Of a stretch of DNA of 47,344 bases, positions 26,506-33,751 are shown one piece after another. Below the pieces are notes generated by a model. The model was not told the DNA's origin. It did not search any database and saw nothing but the letters and a program-made list of their open reading frames with translations. The position numbers were made by a program, and so were the translations under genes. Source of the stretch: Gammaproteobacteria bacterium (GTDB lineage Bacteria; Pseudomonadota; Gammaproteobacteria; Immundisolibacterales; JAKLLR01); NCBI GenBank assembly GCA_022014175.1, contig JAKLLR010000005.1:1-47344 (forward strand). Reading direction: 5' to 3'. Numbering within the stretch: position 1 is the first letter of the stretch; each line of letters begins with the position of its first letter.

Positions 26506-27681
26506 TCAATAACCCATCAGCTGTTTATATTCAGACCACCAGACAGTGGAGACGGTCTCGTCGTTCTGAGCGCTGGTTTTACGATCCGGCACCGCTGTGC
26601 CGATGCCTTTGACGAAGTTCATGGTGCCCACGCCACCAGTCACCCCTTTCTGGCAACGATCAAATACGGAGCCATCCTCAATGCTGACAAAGCCGCTTGG
26701 GCCAAGCAAATTAGAGCTCTGGCGGACCCGATGTTTCAGCATCTCCGGGGAGTCATCTTCGTAACCGTAATAGCCGTAGTGAACTTCGGTTTTATCCACC
26801 CCAAGCGGTCGACCGAAGCGGAAATTGATACTGTTGAAATGGCGCACCACCTGGGTGACCGGCCTGATTAGCGCGCCGGCTGCGGTGGTTTCATCCCCCT
26901 TGACTTCAACCAGCTCCGGGTCGGACAGGAAGCCGTTGTCCTTGTACCGTTCGACGGCATAGGCCATGCCCCAGTTGCCGGCGGGGCCATCGGCGAAGAG
27001 CTCGCCCTTGCCGCCCTGAAAATTCAGTAGACGAAAGGCGGTGTGGAGTAGACCGGCGTGGTAGCCATCGTTATCCATGTAGACCTTCCAGTTGCAGTTG
27101 AATACGACCTTCTGGTAGCCGAGTAATTTAAGTGGCCGGGTGCCATCTCCGACGCAGGATTTGAGGGCATCGCCAACCCGTCCGAAATAGACTTCAATGG
27201 GTGGAGTATTGTCGGGGTCAAAGGTGGCGAAGATAACCCCGTAAAAATTCACGGTTTTCAGCTCTTTCAGTCCGGACTCGGACTTGCAGAAGGCTGCGGG
27301 AAAGGTTTCATCCCCGGGCGCACCCAACAGGCTGCCATCGGTGGCAAAAACCCAGCGGTGATAGGGGCAGGTGAAGCGTTTGGCGGAGCCCCGGGGGGCA
27401 ACGGTGAGTTGTACCCCGCGGTGGGCGCAGGCGTTGATAAATGCCCGGCATTGACCGTCTTCGCTGTGGGTGACCAGTACCGGTGTTTCACCTACCGTGA
27501 GGGTTTTGAAGTCGTTAGGTGTCGGGATTTCGGCGACCAGAGCCACGGGGTGCCAGAACGGACCGCGGAATATCCGCTCCATCTCCAGCTGATAAATCTC
27601 GGGATCGGTGTAGAACTCGTAGGGGATTTTGGTCGAGTCTGACCAGGCGGCCAGGCTCGACACTTCTGTCGGTTGGTTCAT
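26506..27681 (-). CDS. Rieske non-haem iron oxygenase alpha subunit
   Basis: The 391-residue protein has the Rieske [2Fe-2S] motif CAH (Cys85, His87) and CPYH (Cys105, His108), and the mononuclear iron motif in DNDGYHAGLLH (Asp205 bridge, His208, His213) after the conserved NWKVYMDN. A further iron-ligand Asp is expected near the C-terminus. It catalyses dioxygenation or monooxygenation of aromatic compounds at a cytosolic site. At 391 residues it is shorter than typical benzoate/toluate or naphthalene dioxygenases (about 430-460), so substrate class cannot be read from length. No ferredoxin or reductase gene is nearby. It is the first gene of the minus-strand unit alpha-beta-alkB-adh and is divergent to an SDR gene. 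Confidence 0.92.
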   Translation of the reverse strand: MNQPTEVSSLAAWSDSTKIPYEFYTDPEIYQLEMERIFRGPFWHPVALVAEIPTPNDFKTLTVGETPVLVTHSEDGQCRAFINACAHRGVQLTVAPRGSAKRFTCPYHRWVFATDGSLLGAPGDETFPAAFCKSESGLKELKTVNFYGVIFATFDPDNTPPIEVYFGRVGDALKSCVGDGTRPLKLLGYQKVVFNCNWKVYMDNDGYHAGLLHTAFRLLNFQGGKGELFADGPAGNWGMAYAVERYKDNGFLSDPELVEVKGDETTAAGALIRPVTQVVRHFNSINFRFGRPLGVDKTEVHYGYYGYEDDSPEMLKHRVRQSSNLLGPSGFVSIEDGSVFDRCQKGVTGGVGTMNFVKGIGTAVPDRKTSAQNDETVSTVWWSEYKQLMGY

Positions 27682-27765
27682 CGGGACTCTCCTTTCCTCA
27701 TCGATGCTTTAATGATTGTGTATGCGGTAGCACCTCGCGGGAGCCTACAATATTAATTTTCGTGG

Positions 27766-27793
27766 TGCAACGCACAATTTTAGTTGCGTTGCA
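27766..27793. promoter_or_regulatory. Candidate operator: 9+9 bp inverted repeat in the Rieske/SDR divergent region
   Basis: TGCAACGCA (27766-27774) and TGCGTTGCA (27785-27793) are perfect reverse complements separated by ten bases, with arm centres 19 bases apart, about two helical turns, which suits a dimeric regulator. It lies in the 223-base gap between divergent start codons. On the minus strand a TTGTGC/TAATAT pair with a 16-base spacer overlaps the left arm, so a bound protein would sit on that promoter. The regulator is not identifiable; no obvious catabolic regulator gene adjoins. Confidence 0.55.
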
Positions 27794-27904
27794 ATACCTT
27801 TCGCCATCGGCGGATATTAAATATGAAATAGTGGACTGAAGCGGTGTTCGGAGATAAGTTTTAGAAAACAGGGTGCGGGACTCGAAAAAGGGAGAGGAGT
27901 CGTG

Positions 27905-28690
27905 ATGACTGACGGAGATCTGGCCGGGCAGATTGGCCTCATAACGGGTGGCGGTGCAGGTATCGGCCGGGCAATCGCCCTGGAGTGGGCCGCCCGTGGC
28001 GGAAAAGCCGTGGTGGCGGATCTCTCTGTCGAGGCCGCCACGGCTGTGGTTTCAGAGATTGAATCGGCTGGGGGTGAGGCGCTGTCGGTGGTGGTTGATG
28101 TGACTGATCCGGCGGCGATTAAAGCGATGCTCCACACCACTCTGGAGCGGTTCCGCAGAGTCGATGCGCTGTTCAATGTCGCCGGGAACAACAGCTTTAA
28201 AAACGTCGAAGAGGCAGAGGACGAGGAGTGGCAGTTCATCTTCGACACCAATCTGCGTTCGATCTATCGCATCTGCAAGCTGGTCATTCCAGAGATGCGC
28301 CGCCAGGGTGGCGGGGCGATTGTTAACGTCGCCTCTACGGCCGGTATTCTGGCGGAGAACCGTTGCGCGGCTTACACCGCCAGCAAAGCTGGAGTGATCG
28401 GCCTGGGCAAGAATATGGCGATGGATTTTGCCCGGGACGGCATCCGGGTTAATACCCTCTGTCCCGGCGGCACCATGACCCCTCGGGCGGAACGCTATCT
28501 GGGTCAGAATCCGGAGGCGCTGGCACAACTGGAGGGGCAGACCGCGATGAAACGGCTGGCACAACCCGAAGAGATCGCCCGGCCCGCTGTATTTCTGGCC
28601 TCGCCGGCAGCCTCGTACATTACCGGCGCAGCCATTGTGGTTGATGGCGGTATGACCGCTGGCAAGCATATCGATCTGTTTGACCAGTAG
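27905..28690 (+). CDS. SDR-family oxidoreductase
   Basis: I take ATG 27905 as start, five bases after AGGAG, although GTG 27902 just before is used by the track; 261 residues. It has the classical SDR pattern: TGGGAGIG cofactor loop, NVAGNN, catalytic Ser in NVASTAGIL, and YTASK. The ADLS end of beta-2 (Asp) suggests NAD preference. It is divergent to the Rieske oxygenase operon and shares its control region, so cis-dihydrodiol dehydrogenase is a reasonable but unproved role; ordinary 3-oxoacyl/cyclohexanol-type reductases look similar. It ends 83 bases before the convergent LysR gene. Confidence 0.88.
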   Translation: MTDGDLAGQIGLITGGGAGIGRAIALEWAARGGKAVVADLSVEAATAVVSEIESAGGEALSVVVDVTDPAAIKAMLHTTLERFRRVDALFNVAGNNSFKNVEEAEDEEWQFIFDTNLRSIYRICKLVIPEMRRQGGGAIVNVASTAGILAENRCAAYTASKAGVIGLGKNMAMDFARDGIRVNTLCPGGTMTPRAERYLGQNPEALAQLEGQTAMKRLAQPEEIARPAVFLASPAASYITGAAIVVDGGMTAGKHIDLFDQ

Positions 28691-28773
28691 GGTAAGGGTT
28701 CAGGAAGGCGCCCAAGGGTGGCGGGTCGCATCGTAAACATTGCCTATCGGGTTGCGCCAAACCTCTCCGGGAG

Positions 28774-29697
28774 CTAAATGTGCATCGCCGCATCGATATA
28801 TTGCCGTTTCAGATAGGGCGCATAGAGCTGCAGGAAGGTGTAGATAAACCCCCGGAGATAAGCGCTTCGGCGCAGCACCAGCCGGGTAGTGCTGCGATCA
28901 AACAGGTGGCTGGCATCAATCTGGACCAGATCTCCATCCGCGGAGGCATCGTAGGCTTGATTGGCGATGACGCCGACGCCCAGCCCCTGGCGAACATAGG
29001 TTTTGATTACGTCTGAATCGGTGGCGGCGAAGCTGATATTCGGAGTCAGGTTGTGTTCCGCAAAGGCCCGTTCCAGCGGTGAATGGCTGGCATCAAGTGC
29101 AAAGGCGTAGGTGGCGATGGGGTGCCGCGCCAGCTGTTTCATGGTCACTTCGCCGCTGCGGCTCAGGGGGTGGTCCAGCGGCACAACGAGGCAACGATCC
29201 CAGGGTTCGCAGGGCAGGGCCACGAGGTCATCATTCAGCTCGGTCTCTTCGGTCAATATGGCCAGATCGGTGCGGCCCTCCAGCAACCATTGAGTCGACT
29301 CGGTGGGTCCACCGATATGCAGGTCGACCCGAATCAGGGGGTACTGTTGGTGGAACTGTCGGAGCAGATCCGGCAGCACATAACGGGCCTGGGTGTGGGT
29401 GGTGGCGATGCTCAGGGTGCCGGTGGTTTCATTGGCGAACTCTTCGGCGACCCGTTGGATGTTGATCGTGTCTCGCAGAATTCGCTCGGCAATCTGTAAA
29501 ATCTGCTGGCCCGGCGGGGTGATTTCTGTTAGCCGCTTGCCGTTGCGTGCGAAAATCTGTACCCCCAGCTCCTCCTCAAGCTGCTGAATCTGCTTGCTGA
29601 CTGCGGGCTGGGAGGTATGCAGGGTGGTCGCCGCTGTGGAGATGTTCAGGGCGCTGCGCGCGACCTCCAGAATATAACGAAGCTGTTGCAGTTTCAT
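28774..29697 (-). CDS. cysB: CysB-type LysR transcriptional regulator
   Basis: The 307-residue protein starts MKLQQLRYILEVARSALNIS and has the winged-helix motif TLHTSQPAVSKQIQQLEEELG, then the effector domain with IATTHTQARYVLP, very close to the CysB sulfate/acetylserine site, and ATDSDVIKTYVRQGLGVGVIA. Against E. coli CysB, the segment TFGFTGR reads AFALDAS here, removing the TGR part of that loop (from memory of CysB). CysB activates sulfur-assimilation genes in response to acetylserine. It is divergent to the tauE-sulfite reductase-cysH genes, which fits this role. Length is slightly less than the usual 324. Confidence 0.9.
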   Translation of the reverse strand: MKLQQLRYILEVARSALNISTAATTLHTSQPAVSKQIQQLEEELGVQIFARNGKRLTEITPPGQQILQIAERILRDTINIQRVAEEFANETTGTLSIATTHTQARYVLPDLLRQFHQQYPLIRVDLHIGGPTESTQWLLEGRTDLAILTEETELNDDLVALPCEPWDRCLVVPLDHPLSRSGEVTMKQLARHPIATYAFALDASHSPLERAFAEHNLTPNISFAATDSDVIKTYVRQGLGVGVIANQAYDASADGDLVQIDASHLFDRSTTRLVLRRSAYLRGFIYTFLQLYAPYLKRQYIDAAMHI

Positions 29698-29712
29698 TGT
29701 GTGCCTATCTTC

Positions 29713-29743
29713 GAATAAGTTATATAAATATAAGGTATTATTC
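29713..29743. promoter_or_regulatory. AT-rich divergent control region with GAATAA/TTATTC inverted repeat
   Basis: In the 109-base gap between the LysR gene and tauE, GAATAA (29713-29718) and TTATTC (29738-29743) form a 6 bp inverted repeat within a very AT-rich stretch (AGTTATATAAATATAAGGTATTA). TATATA (29752-29757) could serve as a -10 for tauE. The arrangement is what one expects for a CysB-type autoregulated divergent promoter, but CysB sites are degenerate and I cannot confirm one. Confidence 0.4.
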
Positions 29744-29806
29744 TTTCTGAATATATAGAGCTGGCGTAAAATGCGCCGTCTCAGTACCCAGGATCACTTG
29801 TAATTC

Positions 29807-30583
29807 ATGGATTTTCTCTTCTCCATATCGGGATTCCTGGTCGGTCTTTTGATCGGCCTGACCGGGGTTGGCGGTGGTGCGCTGATGACGCCGATTCTGA
29901 TTTTCGGCTTCGCAGTGCCCCCGGTGACTGCGGTGGGTACAGATCTGCTGTTTGCCTCCATTACCAAAAGCGCCGGGGTGCTGGGACATCGAAAAACGAA
30001 CAGTGTCGACTGGCGCGTGGTGCGTCTGCTGGCGTTCGGCAGCCTGCCGTCGGCGCTGGTGGCCGTCTGGTTGTTACAGGGCTTCAGTCACGATCCCCAA
30101 ATGGTTGAACAGCTAGTTACACGGGCGCTGGGTGTGGCACTGGTGCTCACTTCCATCATGATTTTCGCCCGGGGCTGGTTACGCAGGCTGGGTGATCAAG
30201 TGGCCCCCGGCAGTCGGCTGTCTGATCTGCAGCTCACCTGCTTGACCCTGCTATTTGGCGTAGTGGTTGGCGCGCTTGTGGCGCTGACATCCGTCGGCGC
30301 GGGGGCAGTCGGTGTGGCGGTGCTGTTTTTTCTCTATCCAGCGTTCTCTTCTCTTAAAATCGTAGGCACGGATCTGGCTCATGCGGTGCTGCTGACCGGT
30401 GTCGCGGGTCTGGGGCATCTCAAAATGGGCAGCGTCGATTTCGGCCTGCTTGGATATCTGTTGCTCGGCTCGCTGCCCGGCATCTGGCTCGGGGTGAAGC
30501 TGAGCACCCGGGTGCCTGATGATCTTTTGCGTTATCTGTTGGCCTGTCTGCTGATGTTGACCGGGTTGAGATTTGCATTGTGA
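29807..30583 (+). CDS. TauE/SafE family anion (sulfite) exporter
   Basis: The 258-residue polytopic protein has the two TauE/SafE repeats: FLVGLLIGLTGVGGGALMTPIL near the N-terminus and LFGVVVGALVALTSVGAGAVGVAVLFFLYP in the middle, each followed by a G-T-D-L segment (AVGTDLLFASITK, IVGTDLAHAVLLTG). Members export sulfite, sulfoacetate or related anions from the cytosol. Here it directly precedes sulfite reductase under the apparent control of a CysB-type regulator, which suggests relief of sulfite overflow or movement of a sulfur anion. The downstream reading frame begins close to or overlapping its stop. Confidence 0.85.
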   Translation: MDFLFSISGFLVGLLIGLTGVGGGALMTPILIFGFAVPPVTAVGTDLLFASITKSAGVLGHRKTNSVDWRVVRLLAFGSLPSALVAVWLLQGFSHDPQMVEQLVTRALGVALVLTSIMIFARGWLRRLGDQVAPGSRLSDLQLTCLTLLFGVVVGALVALTSVGAGAVGVAVLFFLYPAFSSLKIVGTDLAHAVLLTGVAGLGHLKMGSVDFGLLGYLLLGSLPGIWLGVKLSTRVPDDLLRYLLACLLMLTGLRFAL

Positions 30584-30605
30584 CTATCACCACAGCATTG
30601 ACATC

Positions 30606-32900
30606 ATGAGTGGAATAAGCGCTCTGGCGAGACCCGACGAGGTGGTCCGGTATGGCGGCCTGGTGGAGCGATTCCTGGCTGGTGGCATGGACCCGGATCA
30701 GTTCATGTCTGCGCGGTTGCAGTTCGGGGTCTACGGCCAGCGCCAGGAGGGTGTGCAGATGATGCGCATCAAGATTCCAGGCGGCTGTCTGAGCCGTGAG
30801 CAGCTGGAGGCCGTGGCAGAGGTGGTGGCAAGCTGTTCCGACCATGATGGCGCCCATATCACCACCCGCCAGGATCTGCAGGTTCACTACATTCCACTGG
30901 CAAAAACTCCGGATGCCATGGGCATTCTGGCCGACGCCGGTCTGACCACCCGGGAAGCCTGCGGTAACACCGTGCGTAATATCACGGCGGACTCTCTTGC
31001 CGGTATAAACCCGGGTGAGCTGGTGGATGTGCGGCCCTTTGTGGATGCTGCGGCCCGATATTTTCTGCGCCATCCCCTGACCCAGCATCTGCCGCGAAAA
31101 TTCAAGATCAGTTTCTCCGGTAGCGAAGCCGATGGCGCTCAGGCCCTGATGCACGATCTGGGTCTCGTCGCCTGTTTCCAGGATGGGCAGTTCGGTTTCC
31201 GTCTCCTCGCCGGTGGCGGCCTGGGCCATAAACCCCGGCAAGCCGTGGTGCTCGAAGAGTTGCTTCCGGAGGCAGATCTGCTGCCCGCGATGGAAGCGGT
31301 GATTACCGTGCACCACACCTACTCCGACCGCAGTAAACGGGCCAGGTCCCGGATCAAGTTTTTAGTCGATCGGTTCGGTGCCGAGGGCTTCCGGGAAAAA
31401 TACCAGGCGGCCTTTGAGCGAACTCGAGCCGCGTTTGCGGGACGGGACTACCCCCAGGGTGACTGGGCAGTGCCTGCTCAGGCTGACCCCGGTCTGGTCG
31501 GTGCGCCGCGAGGGCCGTTTCAACAGAAACAGCCGGGTTACTGGATTGTGCCGCTGGCCGTGCCGCTAGGCACTTTAAAGCTGATGCAGATCAACGCATT
31601 GACCGCCATCATGACCCGATTCGAACTGACCGCCCTGCGCACAACCCAGGACCAGAACCTCTGTCTGGTTGATGTGCCAGAGGCCGCACTGGCCGATCTC
31701 ACCTCAGCTCTGGAGTCAGGCGGTTTTCAATGGCCCGCTGAGGGGAATGATGTGGTGGCCTGCCCCGGCACGTCCACCTGTCGGCTCGGCATTACCTCCT
31801 CCATGAAGGTGGCGGAGATGCTGGATGGTGGTAGCGGTGATCTGCGTATTCGGGTCAGTGGTTGCCACAACGGCTGCGCCCAGCCCGAGACCGGTGACAT
31901 CGGTATTTTCGGTGAGGGTAAACGCTGCTTTGGCCGTTTGATTCCCCACTATCGGTTGTATCTCGGGGGTGATGGCCGCTTTGGTGGGACACTGGCGGTT
32001 CGTGGCCCGTCAATACCAAGCGCCCGGGTGATCGAGGCAATCGAACGAATCAAGAGAGATTGGGCAGAATCCGGCGTGCCGCTCTTTTTCGACTGGGCCC
32101 AGACCCAGGGTGGCGACTGGTTCAGCAGCCGTTTGGAGGATCTCAGCCGGATAGACGAAGCCGATCTTGACGATTTGAGTTCGGATCATGGTGAAGAGAA
32201 TCACTTCAAAGTGCTGCAACTCGGTGGCGGGGAGTGCGCCGGTGCGGCTCAGGAGTATCTGGCCTCCAATTTTGCCGAAGTGGCTCACGAACTGGGTTAT
32301 GCCCGGATTTTTGCCCAGCAGCGCAAACCCCGGGACTCCAGTGATTGCGCCGTGAAGGTGCTGGAGCTGCTGGCGGATGCGGTGCTGTTCGTCAACGGCG
32401 AACAGTCCCTGAGTTCACTGCCCGAGCGGATTCAGCAGGTTGTAACCGGGTTGGCTGATGACCTCGCCCTTGCTGATGCGCTGGTGAGCCTCTCCGATCG
32501 GGCCGTGCAACTGCAAGCCGAAGGTGGGTCGGTTACGCCGGAGAAGGGACTGGCGTTTGTGGATGAGCTTGAGGGGGTGTCTCAGAGCGCACTGGCCTAC
32601 TGCAAGGCCCGTGACGCACAGCTGGTGCTCTCCAGCAGTTTGCTGGCCGACGGAGGTCAGCCGGTAGCAGAGGCCATGCCGGTCTCCGACATCACCGCCT
32701 ACGCCTGCCCGTTGCACTACGTAAAGGCCAGGCAGGCGTTGGCTCAGGTTGAGCCTGGCCGCCAGCTGGAGTTCATGATCAAGACCGGGGAGCCGACGGA
32801 GCAGATTCACGAGAGCCTGCTGCATGACGGCCATCAGGTTCGTTCAGTTGAGGAGCGGGATGGGGTGACCCATCTGATTGTAGCGCGCAAATCCGCATGA
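30606..32900 (+). CDS. Nitrite/sulfite reductase fused to a C-terminal TusA-like domain
   Basis: From ATG 30606 the protein has 764 residues; a TTG at 30573 is an alternative start and neither has a clear Shine-Dalgarno. Residues 1-about 530 are a sirohaem nitrite/sulfite reductase (DGAHITTRQDLQVHYIP; the [4Fe-4S]-sirohaem cysteines are Cys386 and Cys392 in CPGTSTC and Cys420 and Cys424 in CHNGC). CysI is about 570 residues, so roughly 200 residues are extra: a helical linker domain (about 535-680) and a TusA-like end with Cys701 in ACPLHYVKARQAL and EFMIKTGEP. The TusA motif CPxP reads CPLH here. It should reduce sulfite to sulfide; the sulfurtransferase-like end could accept sulfur. Neighbours are tauE and cysH. 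Confidence 0.85.
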   Translation: MSGISALARPDEVVRYGGLVERFLAGGMDPDQFMSARLQFGVYGQRQEGVQMMRIKIPGGCLSREQLEAVAEVVASCSDHDGAHITTRQDLQVHYIPLAKTPDAMGILADAGLTTREACGNTVRNITADSLAGINPGELVDVRPFVDAAARYFLRHPLTQHLPRKFKISFSGSEADGAQALMHDLGLVACFQDGQFGFRLLAGGGLGHKPRQAVVLEELLPEADLLPAMEAVITVHHTYSDRSKRARSRIKFLVDRFGAEGFREKYQAAFERTRAAFAGRDYPQGDWAVPAQADPGLVGAPRGPFQQKQPGYWIVPLAVPLGTLKLMQINALTAIMTRFELTALRTTQDQNLCLVDVPEAALADLTSALESGGFQWPAEGNDVVACPGTSTCRLGITSSMKVAEMLDGGSGDLRIRVSGCHNGCAQPETGDIGIFGEGKRCFGRLIPHYRLYLGGDGRFGGTLAVRGPSIPSARVIEAIERIKRDWAESGVPLFFDWAQTQGGDWFSSRLEDLSRIDEADLDDLSSDHGEENHFKVLQLGGGECAGAAQEYLASNFAEVAHELGYARIFAQQRKPRDSSDCAVKVLELLADAVLFVNGEQSLSSLPERIQQVVTGLADDLALADALVSLSDRAVQLQAEGGSVTPEKGLAFVDELEGVSQSALAYCKARDAQLVLSSSLLADGGQPVAEAMPVSDITAYACPLHYVKARQALAQVEPGRQLEFMIKTGEPTEQIHESLLHDGHQVRSVEERDGVTHLIVARKSA

Positions 32901-32949
32901 GCCGGTGAGCGTATTGGGTTTAATTGTCTAATTTTAAGCGAAGGAAAAA

Positions 32950-33636
32950 ATGGCACTTCAAGAGAAAATCAGTCAGTCAGTGGCTCTACTGGAAAAGATC
33001 GCCGCGGAGTTTAGCCCCGCCGTGCTGGCAAACAGCTTCGGTGCGGAAGATATGGTGCTTACGGACTTGATCGGCCGTAACAAGATCGGCGTCGGCATTA
33101 TCACCCTCGATACGGGACGTCTGCACGACGAAACCTACGCCTTGATGGATGAGGTTCGGGAGAAGTACGGCAATATCGTAGTGCCCTTTTTTCCCCGCTT
33201 TGAGGCGGTTGAGGAGTATGTGCGGAGTGAAGGGGCCAACGGCTTTTATCGCTCCGTTGAGTCCCGCAAACGTTGCTGCGCCATCCGCAAGATTGAGCCT
33301 CTTAAAAGGGCCCTGGCCGGCAACAAAGCCTGGATCACCGGGTTGCGTCGAGCGCAGGCGCCGACCCGCACCGATCTGACTGATCGCGAGTGGGACGAAG
33401 GCAACAATATGGAGAAGTTCAATCCGCTGATTGAATGGACCGAAGAGGATGTCTGGGCGTATCTGCGGGCCAATGACGTGCCCTATAACAAACTGCACGA
33501 TCAGAATTTCCCCAGCATCGGTTGCTCCCCCTGCACCCGGGCGATTGCCAAGGGTGAGGATGTCCGCGCCGGCCGTTGGTGGTGGGAAGACCCGACCCTG
33601 AAAGAGTGTGGCCTGCATGTGAAACAGGCCAGTTAG
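32950..33636 (+). CDS. cysH: Assimilatory adenylyl-/phosphoadenylyl-sulfate reductase
   Basis: The 228-residue protein contains ANSFGAEDMVLTDL (PAPS-reductase/ATP-pyrophosphatase-type loop), RKRCCAIRKIEPLKRAL, GCSPCTRAI and the C-terminal ECGLH catalytic cysteine. The CC plus CxxC pairs are the [4Fe-4S] ligands that distinguish APS reductases (as in Pseudomonas and plants) from the cluster-free PAPS reductase of E. coli, so APS is the probable substrate. It gives sulfite for the reductase encoded just upstream (49 bases). RBS AAGGAAAAA precedes the ATG. Genes for ATP sulfurylase are not in the window. Confidence 0.93.
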   Translation: MALQEKISQSVALLEKIAAEFSPAVLANSFGAEDMVLTDLIGRNKIGVGIITLDTGRLHDETYALMDEVREKYGNIVVPFFPRFEAVEEYVRSEGANGFYRSVESRKRCCAIRKIEPLKRALAGNKAWITGLRRAQAPTRTDLTDREWDEGNNMEKFNPLIEWTEEDVWAYLRANDVPYNKLHDQNFPSIGCSPCTRAIAKGEDVRAGRWWWEDPTLKECGLHVKQAS

Positions 33637-33677
33637 CCCCCCTGTATCACCGTCGGCCCTCAGAGGAGACGATAAAG

Positions 33678-33699
33678 AACCGGCTTCGGCCGGTTTTTT
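33678..33699 (+). terminator. Intrinsic terminator after cysH
   Basis: A perfect 7 bp stem AACCGGC/GCCGGTT with the stable TTCG tetraloop is followed by TTTT on the plus strand. It lies 41 bases after the cysH stop, closing the sulfur-assimilation unit before the Old Yellow Enzyme gene. Confidence 0.9.
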
Positions 33700-33751
33700 G
33701 TTGGCCTATAATCGAGAAAACTGTCAGACCAGAATCACCAAGGATCAAATC

